Positions 39,489 to 50,602 of a stretch of 64,000 nt of DNA are shown here, piece after piece. Below the pieces are notes generated by a model, which did not search any database, was not told the DNA's origin, and saw only the letters and a list, made by a program, of their open reading frames with translations. A program made the translations under genes and the position numbers. The DNA is taken from positions 248,001 to 312,000 of the forward strand of contig NZ_CP124614.1 in assembly GCF_029958905.1 (NCBI RefSeq). Reading direction: 5' to 3'. How positions within the stretch are numbered: position 1 is the stretch's first letter; each line of letters starts with the position of its first letter. The stretch comes from Vibrio sp. YMD68. Its GTDB lineage: Bacteria > Pseudomonadota > Gammaproteobacteria > Enterobacterales > Vibrionaceae.

Positions 39489-40130
39489 TTATTTGACAAA
39501 GCACACACCGGTTCCACCTAGCCCGCAATACCCATTGGGGTTCTTCGCCAAATACTGCTGGTGATATTCTTCCGCATAGTAGAACTGGCCTGCTGGCAGT
39601 ATTTCGGTCGTAATGATGCCTTTTCCTTGCTCGGTCAATAGTGCTTGGTAGCGTTGTTGCGAATCTATAGCCGTGCTTGCTTGCTCTTCATCATAGACAT
39701 AAATAGCCGATCGATATTGAGTCCCGGAGTCGTTTCCTTGTTGCATACCTTGAGTCGGGTTGTGTCGTTCCCAAAAATATGTCAGAAGTTGCGAAAAAGA
39801 AATAACCGCAGGATCAAAGAACACTTGAACGACTTCAGTGTGACCCGTTTGGCCTGTGCACACTTCGTTATAGGTTGGGTTTTTTGTGTAACCACCCGCG
39901 TATCCAACGGTTGTGCAGGTCACGCCGTCAAGCTGCCAGAATAGGCGTTCTGCACCCCAAAAGCAGCCTAACCCCAATAAAACCTGCTGTTGGCCTTCTT
40001 GAGGTGAATGACGGATAGGGGTTTGAGTGACAAAGTGAACGGCTGGCGCCAGGATACTTTCCTCTCTGCCTTTAAGAGCATCTTGAGGTGACACCAAGCT
40101 TGTTTTTATGTTGTTCGCGGTTGAGCCCAT
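39489..40130 (-). CDS. msrA: Peptide methionine sulfoxide reductase A
   Basis: Repairs methionine-S-sulfoxide in proteins using thioredoxin. 213 residues, E. coli-like length with the extended N-terminus. Catalytic motif GCFWGAE near residue 53, [11 protein letters not shown], and the C-terminal resolving-cysteine region [13 protein letters not shown]. Divergent from tamA across 136 bases, the arrangement of the E. coli msrA-tamA pair. Confidence 0.97.
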   Translation of the reverse strand: MGSTANNIKTSLVSPQDALKGREESILAPAVHFVTQTPIRHSPQEGQQQVLLGLGCFWGAERLFWQLDGVTCTTVGYAGGYTKNPTYNEVCTGQTGHTEVVQVFFDPAVISFSQLLTYFWERHNPTQGMQQGNDSGTQYRSAIYVYDEEQASTAIDSQQRYQALLTEQGKGIITTEILPAGQFYYAEEYHQQYLAKNPNGYCGLGGTGVCFVK

Positions 40131-40266
40131 GGTATGTAAGACCTTATTAGTACGGGAGAATGAACAAATAATGCGAATACGTTGACATAGCTAAAGACTA
40201 ACCGAGTTAATCTAGGTATCATTTTTATTCGCCGTAATACTCATTTTAGGTTTGTAATAATTAAGC

Positions 40267-41979
40267 ATGTTCATTAAGCGATTTCCAGTTTTTATATTCA
40301 GCCTTGTCTTATCTGGCTTTGTTAATGCTAACGAAGTTAAGTTAAGTATTGTCGGCTTAGAGGGGGAATTGCTGGATAATGTTGATGCTTACTTGTTGTC
40401 GATTCCTGAAAATGATTATGAAATCACATTGCGTTTTAAGTCTCGCTTGAGTAATAGCATGACCGAAGCGCTTAATGCCCTCGGATACTACAACCCTAAG
40501 TTTCGCTTTGAAGTTATTGAAGATAAACAGCTCATTGTCCATGTGGAGAAAGGCGATCCCGTACTGCTTACGGAACTGGACATCATCGTCACAGGCGAAG
40601 CTCAACAAGACCCTGCCTTTTCAAAACTCATTGCAGAAAGTGGATTGACGCTAAATCAACCCGTTAACCATGGACGTTATGATGCACTGAAATCATCCAT
40701 TCGCAGTCAGGCTTTACAAAAAGGGTACTTTAAAGGTGATTTTACTAAGAGCAGCTTAGAAATCGTGCCGAGCCAAAACAAGGCAATGGTGCGCTTACAC
40801 TACGACAGTGGCATGCGTTATCACTTTGGGTCTACATCGATTTCTGGTAGCCAAATCAGAGATGAACGGGTTCAATCTTTGCAGCCATATCAATCCGGCG
40901 ATCCATACCTTGTGTCAAAGGTCGGAGAATACAATCAAAATCTCTCTAATACCGATTGGTTTTCCTCCGTCTTTGTTGAGCCAGATCTAACTCGCTTAGA
41001 TGAAGGTCGTGAGCTCCCAATGAAGGTGTCTTTATCTCCTCAATCAAGAAATCAATTAGAAACCGGTCTGGGTTATTCAACCGATGTGGGTGTTCGAGGA
41101 ACCTTGAAGTGGAATAAACCTTGGGTGAACGATCGTGGACACAGTTTTAACAGCAGTATTTCTTTGTCAAAGCCAGAGCAGAGTGTGGTTGCAGGTTATA
41201 AGATCCCGTTAGATGATGCTTTGCATGAGTATTATAAAATTCAGTACGGTATGAAAAAGGTCGATAGCCGCGATACCAACAGTCTGGAATCTAACCTGTC
41301 TATTGGTCGACATTGGTTACTTGATAATGGTTGGCATCAAACGGTGAGAGCACGCTATTTGATTGAAAACTATGAACAAGGGTTACAAGACGATGTTGGC
41401 CACTTTGTTTTGCCAGGTGTGTCCTTTTCTCGTACACGCACGAAAGGTGGCAGCATGCCAATGTGGGGGGATCGCCAAACCATAACGTTTGAATATGGCG
41501 ATCCGGCTTTATTGTCTGAAACCCGTTTAGTGCGTTTGGTTGGTGGGACGTCATGGATTAGAGGAATAGGCAATAATCACCGAGGCCTATTTCGGGTTGA
41601 TGGAGGCGCTAACTTTACTGAAGAGTTTGAAAAACTCTCCCCATCATTGCTGTTTTTTGCCGGGGGCGATAACAACTTACGTGGCTATAGCTATGAATCT
41701 ATTTCGCCAAAAGATGAAAGTGGTGCATTGACCGGGGGCCAATATATGGTGACCACCTCGTTAGAGTATCAATATCGCCTAGTGGGTAATTGGTGGGTAG
41801 CGGCTTTCTATGATTATGGTAGTGCATTTAACCAAAAAGCCGACTTTAAAGCGGGCACAGGTGTTGGGGTTCGATGGGCATCGCCAGTGGGGCCTATTCG
41901 GCTTGATTTTGCGTTAGGGTTAGATGCAGAAGAAGGCGATGAATATCAGATCCACTTTACACTAGGTCCTGAGTTATGA
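40267..41979 (+). CDS. tamA: TamA, outer-membrane translocation and assembly protein
   Basis: BamA-family (Omp85) outer-membrane protein that with TamB forms the TAM complex. 570 residues. Signal peptide 1-21 (ending VNA), three POTRA domains at about 25-265, then a 16-stranded barrel with the conserved motif VRWASPVGPIRLDFA and a C-terminal aromatic end. Its stop overlaps the tamB start by 4 bases. Confidence 0.96.
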   Translation: MFIKRFPVFIFSLVLSGFVNANEVKLSIVGLEGELLDNVDAYLLSIPENDYEITLRFKSRLSNSMTEALNALGYYNPKFRFEVIEDKQLIVHVEKGDPVLLTELDIIVTGEAQQDPAFSKLIAESGLTLNQPVNHGRYDALKSSIRSQALQKGYFKGDFTKSSLEIVPSQNKAMVRLHYDSGMRYHFGSTSISGSQIRDERVQSLQPYQSGDPYLVSKVGEYNQNLSNTDWFSSVFVEPDLTRLDEGRELPMKVSLSPQSRNQLETGLGYSTDVGVRGTLKWNKPWVNDRGHSFNSSISLSKPEQSVVAGYKIPLDDALHEYYKIQYGMKKVDSRDTNSLESNLSIGRHWLLDNGWHQTVRARYLIENYEQGLQDDVGHFVLPGVSFSRTRTKGGSMPMWGDRQTITFEYGDPALLSETRLVRLVGGTSWIRGIGNNHRGLFRVDGGANFTEEFEKLSPSLLFFAGGDNNLRGYSYESISPKDESGALTGGQYMVTTSLEYQYRLVGNWWVAAFYDYGSAFNQKADFKAGTGVGVRWASPVGPIRLDFALGLDAEEGDEYQIHFTLGPEL

Positions 41980-44900
41980 AGAAAATCGTCTTAAAATGGA
42001 CAAAATGGTTGTCCATTACGGTGACCTCGTTGGTGTTACTGGTGTTGGTTTTCGTGATTGGTTTACTGTACACCAATACGGGGTTAAATGTGCTTGTGTG
42101 GGGAGCGCAGAACGCGGTGCCTCAGTTACAAATCGGAAGCACCCAAGGTTCTGTATTTCCCAGATTTACTCTAAAAAAAGTCGCTTTTCAGGATGAGGCG
42201 TTATTGATTCAGTTTGACGCTCAATCATTGACGCTTGCCGTGAATCCGAGTTGCTTCTTAGAACCATCCATTTGCATTAACGATCTGGCCGTCGATGGCT
42301 TGAACTTTTCAATGCCTGAGCTGGCCGAGTCAGAAGAGCCGGAAGCCACGGTTAACACAAACGATAAACCTTTTAAATTATCCACCCCGATCCCAATTCA
42401 CATTAGCCGTGTCAGGCTATCCAATATTGATCTCGATATTTTACATAACAGAGTCACTTGGCAAAGCCTAAATGCCGGAGCAAGATTCCAGAACAATCAG
42501 CTGCGACTATTCCCGACCCTTTGGCAGGATATTTCGCTATCTTTAGCGCCTTCAGTAGAGGGGAAAGAGAGCTCATCGACGTCACCTATAGAGAACAGCT
42601 CAGACCCTAGCCCTATCGTATTGCCCCCGTTTACGATGCCATTATCGTTAGTCGTTGAACGGTTCGATATTAAGCAGTTTAAGCTAGAGCAAGAGTCGCC
42701 GATTTCAATCAATCATCTCGGGTTAGAAGCGAGTGCGTCTGGTTCGAAGGTAGTCATTAAAACGCTTGATCTTGATATGCCAGAAGTGAAAGCTAATTTG
42801 TTTGCCGATGTGGATCTTCAAGGGGCTTACCCACTGAATGCCAAGTTATCTGCAGATGTGAAACACCCTCAAGCGAATGGACAAAAAATTGCTCTATCAG
42901 CCTCGGGAAGTGTGGCTGATCTTACCATTGAAAGTCAGTTGAGTGGATTAATCGAAGCCCATCTACAAGGCAACGTAAAACCACTAGAGCCGACGTTGCC
43001 GTATCAACTCTTGCTCAACAAAATGAATGCACAGTGGCCTCTTACTGGGGCGGCTGATTATCAGGTAGCGATTAATAAATTGTCCAGTTCGGGCAGTTTA
43101 GAAGGCTACGAACTTGATTTAAAAGCGGGCATCAAAGGGGTGAGTCTCCCTGATCTCGATGTTGAGGTGAAAGGCAATGGCAACCTAGAACAAATAGAGC
43201 TGCGCGAGATAGCATTATCAACGCTTGGTGGAACCGTTGAGGGTGAAGTCTTTGCAAATTGGAATGCGCCCATCAATTGGCAAGGAAAACTTCATCTGAA
43301 TCAAATTCAGCCAGGCCTGTATTGGCCTGAGGCTGAAGGGAACATCAGCGGGGATATTCATACCCAAGGTTCGTTAACTCCGGAAGGGGGGTGGATAACC
43401 GAGACCACGGTCATTGATATCGACGGGATTTTAAGGGACTACCCGCTTAATATTGCTGGCTCATTGTTCGCGTCCGATAAAGAAGGAAAGGGGGAGTTCA
43501 GCATTCAAACCCCAAGTTTGACGCTTGCTCACGGGCCTAACTCTGTCCAAGCCAAAGGAGAGCTTAGTCAAACTTGGCAAATGAACGTGGCTTTAAATAT
43601 TCCTGATCTCGCCAAGTCGGTGCCTGATCTTAACGGTTCAGTGGTAGGGGATGTGTCGCTAAAAGGGAAGATTGAAGAGCCAAGCGTCACCCTAACATTA
43701 ACCGCAAACAACGTCGATTGGCGTGAAGAAGCAAGCCTGCAACAGCTGACGATCTCTGGCGATCTTAAACCACTTCCAGAACCTTATGCCGACCTTCATT
43801 TACAAGCGAGTACTATTCAGTACCAGAACAATGTGGTGGATAGTGTCGATCTTAAACTTGCAGGATCACTGAATGATCATAACCTGATGCTAGAGGTGGG
43901 GTCCGATATTGTGGCGACCAATCTCGCCATTTCAGGGGAGCTTCAGCAAGAGCCAACGCTAAGCTGGAGTGGTGATTTAGAGCGTATGTTGTTCAGTACA
44001 GAGCAAGGTCAGTGGACGCTCAACAAGAGCACACCGGTTGGTTTCGATACGGATAACCAGCAAGCATTCATTGCTGCTCACTGCTGGCTGCAAGACAATG
44101 CGTCGGTGTGTCTCGATAACGACATCAGTGTCGGTGAGAAAGGTGAAGCACGATTGTCGGTTAACCGGTTCAGTTTTTCTCAATTGGCTGCTTTTATGCC
44201 ACAAGGTGTCGTCGTCGATGGAGAGGTAAATGCTCAAGCACGCGCCAAGTGGGCGCCAGACGTTGCACCTGAGGTTACGGTTGACGTTGAAATGCCAAAA
44301 GGTCAGTTCAGCGGCATGCCAGATGCCCCACTAGTGATTGGCTGGAATTCGATGGCGTTTAATGCAAATCTTGCTGAAAACCAACTGCAAGCCAATTGGC
44401 TGTTGGACTTTACCGATAATGGCGAGTTGTCAGGTGATATTACGATCCCCAATATTACTGTTGCAGATAAAGAGTTAGCCGGTGATATTCGTGTGTCTCA
44501 AATTGGATTGGATTTTCTTGCCCCGCTTCTTGGTGAGTACAGTGAGTTTGATGCGCAGATCAATTCACAATTGGCGTTAAGTGGCTCACTCGCTCAGCCT
44601 AAGGTGATTGGCGATCTAAGAGTCGATGATCTAATACTGAAAGGTGAGGTCTCTCCTCTGGATATCCAAAGTGGAGAAGTGGTTGCTAAATTTTCAGGGA
44701 CGAAAGCCAATTTAGAGGCAAACATCGATACTCCAGACGGACCACTGAATATTCAAGGCGATGCTAACTGGACGGATCTTGAGGCCTGGAATAGCAATAT
44801 TCGAGTTTTTGCTGATAAGTTGTTGGTCAGTCAGCCCCCGATGATTGAAATGAAAGTGAGTCCAGACATGACGATCAGCCTATCGCCAGAATACGCTAAG

Positions 44901-45746
44901 GTGACGGGAAGCATCGATTTACCATGGGGTAACATTGTTGTAGAAGAGCTTCCACCAAGTGCCATTGGTATCTCAAAAGATCAGGTTATTTTGAATGCTC
45001 AGCTCGAACCTATCGATGACTCGGGCTCGAGTATTTTTGCTATTGAAACGGATATCAACATTTCTATTGGTGATGAATTCACGTTGTCCGCCTTTGGGCT
45101 CGAAGGCAATCTAGTAGGTAAGCTGAACGTCACGCAAAAAGACAAAGGCCCAATCATTCACGGTGAAATTAATATCGTCGATGGCTCGTATCGTTCTTTT
45201 GGTCAAGAATTGATTATAGATGAAGGCAAGATTCTAATGAATGGCCCGGCGGATCAACCGTATGTCTCCATTAGTGCGATTCGGAATCCAGACAATACCC
45301 GAGATGATGTCGTTGCAGGGGTACGAGTGGATGGCCCGGCTGACGAGCCTAGTGTTACTATTTTCTCTGAGCCCGCTATGCCACAAGCGAATGCGTTGTC
45401 ATATCTTCTACGAGGGCAGGATATCGACGCCGAAACCGGCGGCAATGCGATGACAACCACATTGATTGGCCTGAGTTTAGCGAAAAGCGGTAAGGTGGTT
45501 GGCGAAATTGGTGAAGCTTTTGGTGTCCAAGACCTACAATTAGATACGGCGGGCTCTGGTGAGGAATCTCAAGTCACAGTTAGTGGTTACGTGTTACCTG
45601 GACTGCAAGTTAAGTATGGGGTTGGGATTTTCGAATCCATTGGGGAGTTTACTGTCCGATACCGTTTAATGAGTGATCTTTACCTTGAAGTCTTATCGGG
45701 TGCTGATAATGCCGTCGATTTGCTTTATCAATTTGAATTTGAGTGA
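41976..45746 (+). CDS. tamB: TamB, inner-membrane-anchored TAM component
   Basis: AsmA-like/bridge-family protein that spans the periplasm and joins TamA; thought to move lipids or help outer-membrane protein assembly. 1256 residues. N-terminal membrane anchor at about 13-35, a very long repetitive beta-groove body, and the C-terminal DUF490 domain (about 940-1256) with GDEFTLSAFGLEGNLVG and the terminal VDLLYQFEFE. Start overlaps the tamA stop (ATGA). Confidence 0.96.
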   Translation: MKKIVLKWTKWLSITVTSLVLLVLVFVIGLLYTNTGLNVLVWGAQNAVPQLQIGSTQGSVFPRFTLKKVAFQDEALLIQFDAQSLTLAVNPSCFLEPSICINDLAVDGLNFSMPELAESEEPEATVNTNDKPFKLSTPIPIHISRVRLSNIDLDILHNRVTWQSLNAGARFQNNQLRLFPTLWQDISLSLAPSVEGKESSSTSPIENSSDPSPIVLPPFTMPLSLVVERFDIKQFKLEQESPISINHLGLEASASGSKVVIKTLDLDMPEVKANLFADVDLQGAYPLNAKLSADVKHPQANGQKIALSASGSVADLTIESQLSGLIEAHLQGNVKPLEPTLPYQLLLNKMNAQWPLTGAADYQVAINKLSSSGSLEGYELDLKAGIKGVSLPDLDVEVKGNGNLEQIELREIALSTLGGTVEGEVFANWNAPINWQGKLHLNQIQPGLYWPEAEGNISGDIHTQGSLTPEGGWITETTVIDIDGILRDYPLNIAGSLFASDKEGKGEFSIQTPSLTLAHGPNSVQAKGELSQTWQMNVALNIPDLAKSVPDLNGSVVGDVSLKGKIEEPSVTLTLTANNVDWREEASLQQLTISGDLKPLPEPYADLHLQASTIQYQNNVVDSVDLKLAGSLNDHNLMLEVGSDIVATNLAISGELQQEPTLSWSGDLERMLFSTEQGQWTLNKSTPVGFDTDNQQAFIAAHCWLQDNASVCLDNDISVGEKGEARLSVNRFSFSQLAAFMPQGVVVDGEVNAQARAKWAPDVAPEVTVDVEMPKGQFSGMPDAPLVIGWNSMAFNANLAENQLQANWLLDFTDNGELSGDITIPNITVADKELAGDIRVSQIGLDFLAPLLGEYSEFDAQINSQLALSGSLAQPKVIGDLRVDDLILKGEVSPLDIQSGEVVAKFSGTKANLEANIDTPDGPLNIQGDANWTDLEAWNSNIRVFADKLLVSQPPMIEMKVSPDMTISLSPEYAKVTGSIDLPWGNIVVEELPPSAIGISKDQVILNAQLEPIDDSGSSIFAIETDINISIGDEFTLSAFGLEGNLVGKLNVTQKDKGPIIHGEINIVDGSYRSFGQELIIDEGKILMNGPADQPYVSISAIRNPDNTRDDVVAGVRVDGPADEPSVTIFSEPAMPQANALSYLLRGQDIDAETGGNAMTTTLIGLSLAKSGKVVGEIGEAFGVQDLQLDTAGSGEESQVTVSGYVLPGLQVKYGVGIFESIGEFTVRYRLMSDLYLEVLSGADNAVDLLYQFEFE

Positions 45747-45865
45747 TCTTTTTTATTCGATACACGTATTGATAAGTGAAAGAAAACTAATGGCTATCGG
45801 GTCTCGTTGTAAGTGGATGAACGATAGTGGTTATCGCTTCAACTTCATGTCACGGGGGATAAACA

Positions 45866-46219
45866 ATGAAGTACTTATATTTATTAGTGGTCTTATTTAT
45901 GGTGGGCTGTGCACAGGTACAAACGCCAGATTCATACGCTGTAAATGATTGGGCTGAGTTCGGTAAGCAAAGAGCAATAGACGGCCAGCTGTATGACTCT
46001 CAATCTAGGCTAAATAAGCTCGATGAAAAAGGTGTGCTCAACGACAACCTATACATGGCGTACGATAAGGGTTACCAAGAAGGTAAAGCAGAATATTGCG
46101 CTCAAGATGCTCGTATGCTCGGCGTGTCAGGAAAGCCTTACCGAGGAATATGCGATGACGTAAACGTCTTTTTCCGTGCGGATTATGACTCTGGCAGAGA
46201 GTCAGGATCACTCATGTAG
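45866..46219 (+). CDS. DUF2799-type small lipoprotein
   Basis: 117 residues. Lipobox MVGC at residues 12-15 makes it a lipoprotein with mature N-terminus Cys15; Ala at +2 favours the outer membrane. The rest is hydrophilic, with repeated acidic/Gly/Tyr segments (DNLYMAYDKGYQEGKAEYC). GGGGGAT upstream of the ATG. I recognise DUF2799 from memory. Between tamB and the convergent ppa gene. Function unknown. Confidence 0.82.
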   Translation: MKYLYLLVVLFMVGCAQVQTPDSYAVNDWAEFGKQRAIDGQLYDSQSRLNKLDEKGVLNDNLYMAYDKGYQEGKAEYCAQDARMLGVSGKPYRGICDDVNVFFRADYDSGRESGSLM

Positions 46220-46243
46220 AGACAGCATGTTGATTCGTAGAGC

Positions 46244-46275
46244 CTTAGCTGCTTAATGGGTTACAGGCAGCTAAG
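46244..46275. terminator. Possible terminator between the lipoprotein gene and ppa
   Basis: CTTAGCTGC (46244-46252) and GCAGCTAAG (46267-46275) pair perfectly; the following T content is weak. It lies between convergent genes. Confidence 0.45.
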
Positions 46276-46308
46276 CTTTATCACTCTTTTCATCACTACA
46301 CATCGTGC

Positions 46309-46836
46309 TTATGTTTTAGCTCGTTTAAAAGACTGAACAATCTCTTCTTTTGCTGAATTGATATCTTCCCAGCCTTCCACTTTTACCCATTTACCACTTT
46401 CTAATTCTTTGTAACGCTCAAAAAAGTGCGTGATTTGTGCTTTTAGAAGCGCTGGTATGTCGTCGACATCTTGAATATTGTCGTATTCTTTTGATAGCTT
46501 TTGGTGCGGTACCGCAAAGACTTTCGCATCTTCCCCTGACTCATCGCTCATCTTCAATACAGCAACCGGTCGACAACGAATCACCGATCCAGGTATCAAC
46601 GGAAAAGGCGTCGGGACCAGTACATCGACAGGATCACCATCTAAAGAAAGAGTGTGATTGATGTAGCCATAATTACATGGATAAAACATCGGGGCCGACA
46701 TGAAGCGGTCGACGAAAACGGCGCCCGTGTCTTTATCTACTTCGTACTTGATAGGATCTGCATTCGCAGGAATTTCGATAACGACATAAATATCGTCAGG
46801 CAGAGATAGGCCTGCGGGGACATTTTTTAGACTCAT
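46309..46836 (-). CDS. ppa: Inorganic pyrophosphatase (family I)
   Basis: Hydrolyses pyrophosphate to phosphate, pulling biosynthetic reactions forward. 175 residues as in E. coli. Active-site motif DGDPVDVLV (near residues 65-73) with its aspartates, and [20 protein letters not shown]-type site upstream of the ATG at 46836. Upstream of fbp on the same strand but 240 bases apart. Confidence 0.97.
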   Translation of the reverse strand: MSLKNVPAGLSLPDDIYVVIEIPANADPIKYEVDKDTGAVFVDRFMSAPMFYPCNYGYINHTLSLDGDPVDVLVPTPFPLIPGSVIRCRPVAVLKMSDESGEDAKVFAVPHQKLSKEYDNIQDVDDIPALLKAQITHFFERYKELESGKWVKVEGWEDINSAKEEIVQSFKRAKT

Positions 46837-47033
46837 TTCGAGCTCCTCTAAGGAATAATTAGTCAGCTATGTAAGTCTAGTTGGTAGATTTAGAATTGAA
46901 AAATATCATCACTTTAATCATTGGCGATGAATCTGTCGGGAGTGGAGTGTTGTTCAAGAAGGGCGAAGAGATCGGTGACACCTTGGCTGGTGGTTACTGA
47001 ATTAAAGCAAAAAAAGCATGCAAGAAATAAAGT

Positions 47034-47064
47034 AAGGTAAGCGAACGTACTCATCGCTTACCTT
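47034..47064 (-). terminator. Hairpin terminator after fbp
   Basis: AAGGTAAGCGA (47034-47044) pairs with TCGCTTACCTT (47054-47064). On the minus strand a weak U-rich stretch follows. The rest of 46837-47033 shows nothing I can name. Confidence 0.6.
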
Positions 47065-47079
47065 TAATTTTATCGATGA

Positions 47080-48090
47080 TCAGTCTTGGTTCTTTTCAAT
47101 GAACTCTTCAACTTTTTCAACCATGCTTTTAGAGCCCGTAAAGAAAGGCACGCGTTGGTGTAATTCAGTGGGTTTTAGATCCAAGATGCGATTAACACCA
47201 TCGGAAGCAGAACCCCCTGCCTGTTCAATGATAAATGCCATTGGGTTGCATTCGTACAACAAGCGCAGTTTACCGTTAGGGTGGCTTTGAGTGCTTGGGT
47301 AAAGGTAGATACCGCCTTTAAGCAGGTTACGGTGGAAGTCTGAAACCAGTGAACCAATGTATCGAGACGTATACGGGCGACCATCTTCCGGCACATTTTC
47401 TTGGCAGTATTTAATGTACTTTTTTACCCCTGTCGGGAAACGAATGTAGTTCCCTTCATTGATAGAGTAAATTTTACCATCGTCGGGCGTCATCATATCT
47501 GGATGAGAAAGACAGAAAGTGCCAATCGAAGGATCATAAGTAAAACCGTTCACGCCGTTGCCGGTGGTGTAAACCAGCATGGTCGATGAGCCGTAAACGA
47601 CATAACCCGCGGCAACCTGCTTGTTCCCAGGCTGAAGGAAGTCTTCCTGTGTTGGAGGGGTACCAACGGGGGAAACGCGGCGATAAATTGAGAAAATCGT
47701 ACCAACAGAAACGTTAACATCGATATTTGATGAACCATCCAGCGGGTCCATTAGCACAACATATTTCGCGTTTTTGTTCAGTTCTTTATTAAAAGCAACG
47801 GCTTCATCTTCTTCTTCACTGGCAACACCACAAACTTGATCGCGCGCTTCAAGTGCGGCTTTAAATTTGTCGTTCGCGTAAAGATCCAGCTTCTGTTGCT
47901 CTTCACCTTGAATGTTATCAGTACCGACAGCACCAGTAATATCGACTAAACCAGCTTTGTTGATTTCTCTGTTTACGATCTTTGCAGCAAGTCGAATCGA
48001 AGAGATAAGAGATGAAAGATCACCGCTAGCGTGGGGGAAGTCCGCTTGTTTTGAAACAATGAACTCGCCAAGGGTGCGCATTTCAGACAT
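47080..48090 (-). CDS. fbp: Fructose-1,6-bisphosphatase class I
   Basis: Gluconeogenic hydrolysis of fructose-1,6-bisphosphate. 336 residues. Metal-site motif [17 protein letters not shown] (about 118-134) and [22 protein letters not shown] near 260-280 (catalytic region). The divergent mpl start is 240 bases away; ACACT/AGTGT (48163-48178) lies between them as a small inverted repeat of unknown use. Confidence 0.97.
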   Translation of the reverse strand: MSEMRTLGEFIVSKQADFPHASGDLSSLISSIRLAAKIVNREINKAGLVDITGAVGTDNIQGEEQQKLDLYANDKFKAALEARDQVCGVASEEEDEAVAFNKELNKNAKYVVLMDPLDGSSNIDVNVSVGTIFSIYRRVSPVGTPPTQEDFLQPGNKQVAAGYVVYGSSTMLVYTTGNGVNGFTYDPSIGTFCLSHPDMMTPDDGKIYSINEGNYIRFPTGVKKYIKYCQENVPEDGRPYTSRYIGSLVSDFHRNLLKGGIYLYPSTQSHPNGKLRLLYECNPMAFIIEQAGGSASDGVNRILDLKPTELHQRVPFFTGSKSMVEKVEEFIEKNQD

Positions 48091-48330
48091 GTTATATCCT
48101 TAACAATTATGAGTATGGGGGCATAGCGATAACCATTGCCTCTTGTTGGGCTGTAGGTCATCACACTCATTGTAGTGTAAGCGTTAGATCTTATTTATGG
48201 TAATGAACTAACCGCTTGAGTTCTCAATTCATTTGTCGATTTCCAGCGATTTACATTCGCGCTTTCTTTTGATGTTGAAATGGCGATAATGAGAGTCTCA
48301 ATCGAAAATCACTTCGTAAGGCAAAGTTGT

Positions 48331-49710
48331 ATGCATATTCATATCTTGGGAATTTGTGGCACATTCATGGGAGGCGCAGCAGTATTGGCTCGTCAACTCG
48401 GGCATAAGGTCACAGGCTCAGATGCCAACGTGTATCCACCAATGAGTACCTTGCTTGAATCTCAAGGTATTGAAATAATTGAAGGTTTCGATCCTTCTCA
48501 GCTTAGCCCTCAACCTGACTTAGTCGTTATCGGTAATGCGATGAGCCGTGGGAACCCTTGTGTCGAGCATGTATTAAACAGCAATATTCGTTATACGTCT
48601 GGTCCACAATGGCTTCAAGAATTTCTGCTGCATGATCGCTGGGTCTTGGCTGTTTCGGGTACTCATGGGAAAACAACGACTTCCAGCATGCTCGCTTGGA
48701 TTCTTGAATCCTGCGGCTATCAACCTGGCTTTTTGGTTGGTGGGGTTCTTGGAAACTTTGGGGTATCAGCAAGGCTAGGTGACAGCATGTTTTTCATTGT
48801 TGAAGCTGATGAATACGACAGTGCTTTTTTTGATAAGCGTTCTAAGTTCGTGCATTACCACCCTCGGACGCTGGTGATGAATAATTTAGAGTTCGATCAT
48901 GCTGATATCTTCGATGATCTTGAAGCGATCAAGCGCCAATTTCATCATTTGATCAGAACGGTTCCCAGTAATGGGCGTATTTTCCATCCGCAGCAAAGCA
49001 CAGACATTGATGATGTTCTAAAGCGTGGCTGTTGGAGTGAAACGGAGTCAATGGGCTCTCAGGGGGATTGGCGCGCGGAAAAAATCGTCAAAGATGGCTC
49101 GGTCTTTGATGTGTATTTCAAAAATCAGTGCGTTGGTCGTGTGGGCTGGGATCTGGTGGGTGATCATAATGTCGAAAACGCACTGATGGCGATTAGCGCA
49201 GCGAGACACGTTGGCGTCACTGCGGATTTAGCTTGTGACGCTTTAGGGAAGTTTATTAATACTAAGCGCCGATTAGAGTTAAAAGGTGTGGTGAATCAAG
49301 TGACGGTCTACGATGATTTTGCCCATCATCCAACCGCGATTGATCTCACCTTGGATGGCTTACGTAATAAAGTAGGTGATAAAAAAATCATCGCGGTGTT
49401 AGAACCCCGATCAGCAACGATGAAGCGAGGGGTTCATAAAGACACCCTGGCCTTATCACTCTCGAAAGCGGATTCCGTCTACCTCTATCAACCGGATAAT
49501 ATCGATTGGTCGCTTCAAGATGTGGCAAGCCGATGTGAGCAACCGGCGTATGTCAGCGATGATATCAATGAACTTGTTGCTAAAATTGCTTTAGAAGCTC
49601 AGCCTAGTGATCAAATACTCGTCATGAGTAATGGCGGATTTGAAGGCATACATGGCAAGTTGCTTGCGGCGTTAGAAGCGCCCGGTTCTTCTCTCAATAA
49701 CCCTAAATAG
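48331..49710 (+). CDS. mpl: Mpl, UDP-MurNAc:tripeptide ligase for murein recycling
   Basis: Joins recovered murein tripeptide to UDP-N-acetylmuramic acid. 459 residues from the ATG at 48331 (E. coli 457); the open frame to 48280 lacks a ribosome site. MurC-like: N-terminal ILGICGTFMGG, ATP loop GTHGKTTTSS near residue 110, and DDFAHHPTAI. Followed after 14 bases by ubiX. Confidence 0.95.
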   Translation: MHIHILGICGTFMGGAAVLARQLGHKVTGSDANVYPPMSTLLESQGIEIIEGFDPSQLSPQPDLVVIGNAMSRGNPCVEHVLNSNIRYTSGPQWLQEFLLHDRWVLAVSGTHGKTTTSSMLAWILESCGYQPGFLVGGVLGNFGVSARLGDSMFFIVEADEYDSAFFDKRSKFVHYHPRTLVMNNLEFDHADIFDDLEAIKRQFHHLIRTVPSNGRIFHPQQSTDIDDVLKRGCWSETESMGSQGDWRAEKIVKDGSVFDVYFKNQCVGRVGWDLVGDHNVENALMAISAARHVGVTADLACDALGKFINTKRRLELKGVVNQVTVYDDFAHHPTAIDLTLDGLRNKVGDKKIIAVLEPRSATMKRGVHKDTLALSLSKADSVYLYQPDNIDWSLQDVASRCEQPAYVSDDINELVAKIALEAQPSDQILVMSNGGFEGIHGKLLAALEAPGSSLNNPK

Positions 49711-49724
49711 TAAGTGATCGATAA

Positions 49725-50345
49725 ATGAAAACAGCAACGAATAAAGCCATTACCTTAGCCTTTACTGGAGCATCGGGGGCTCCTTACGGAATTCGTTTAT
49801 TAGAATGTTTGCTGGCCGCCGATTATACCGTGCATTTATTAATCTCATCTGCGGCTAGGGTGGTCTTAGCCACGGAGCATGATTTGAAATTACCCAGTGG
49901 GCCAGACGCTTGCAAAAAAGCATTGGTCGAGCATTTAGGGTGTGATGGAGACAAGCTGCTTGTCAGTGGCAAAGAAGATTGGTTTTCTCCCGTGGCATCG
50001 GGGTCGGCAGCACCAAAGCAGATGGTGGTTTGTCCTTGCTCGGCAGGAAGTGTCGCCGCGATAGCGCATGGTATGTCTGATAATCTCATTGAACGCGCTG
50101 CAGATGTGGTAATGAAAGAGCGTGGCCAGTTGTTACTTGTTGTTCGCGAGACGCCATTTTCTACGCTTCATTTAGAAAACATGCACAAGCTTTCTCAAAT
50201 GGGCGTCACTATTATGCCAGCTGCACCGGGTTTTTATCATCAACCACAGTCGATTGACGATCTTGTGGATTTTATGGTCGCTAGAATTTTAGATCATTTA
50301 GGCATCGATCAAGGCCTTGTTCCTCGTTGGGGATACACGAAGTAA
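49725..50345 (+). CDS. ubiX: UbiX, flavin prenyltransferase
   Basis: Makes prenylated FMN, the cofactor of UbiD decarboxylase in ubiquinone synthesis. 206 residues with the FMN-binding [14 protein letters not shown] near residue 15, the serine motif [13 protein letters not shown], and [13 protein letters not shown]. Probably cotranscribed with mpl. Confidence 0.96.
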   Translation: MKTATNKAITLAFTGASGAPYGIRLLECLLAADYTVHLLISSAARVVLATEHDLKLPSGPDACKKALVEHLGCDGDKLLVSGKEDWFSPVASGSAAPKQMVVCPCSAGSVAAIAHGMSDNLIERAADVVMKERGQLLLVVRETPFSTLHLENMHKLSQMGVTIMPAAPGFYHQPQSIDDLVDFMVARILDHLGIDQGLVPRWGYTK

Positions 50346-50430
50346 CGGCGTGAAATGATTCACCGGGTTAATTGTTGAATTAACGTTAATCTTTATAGAT
50401 ATGTTTCTCAATACCACATACAATCGAAAC

Positions 50431-50566
50431 CACTCATCGGGGAGCCAGATACCCACTAGGTATCAGCTGAGATCAAGCCAAGCTTGGGACCCGTACTATT
50501 GCTAATGCTTTAAGCAACAGTGATACCGAACCTGAACCAGATAATGCTGGCGTAGGAATTGAGTGT
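50431..50566 (+). promoter_or_regulatory. Thiamine pyrophosphate (THI) riboswitch
   Basis: Canonical TPP aptamer: CTGAGAT (50467-50473), ACCCGT (50489-50494), then CCTGAACCAGATAATGCTGG (50531-50550) and CGTAGG with the closing helix. It sits about 130 bases before thiB, the first of three thiamine-transport genes. The 3' part has an anti-ribosome-site platform (50603-50694). Confidence 0.95.
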
Positions 50567-50602
50567 GGATTTTATTGCGGCATCATAGCGTTATATACAA
50601 TA

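Noticed and set aside
39398..39517. Upstream extension of ytfJ into msrA
   Set aside because: Signal peptide and AAGGA site define the start at 39397.
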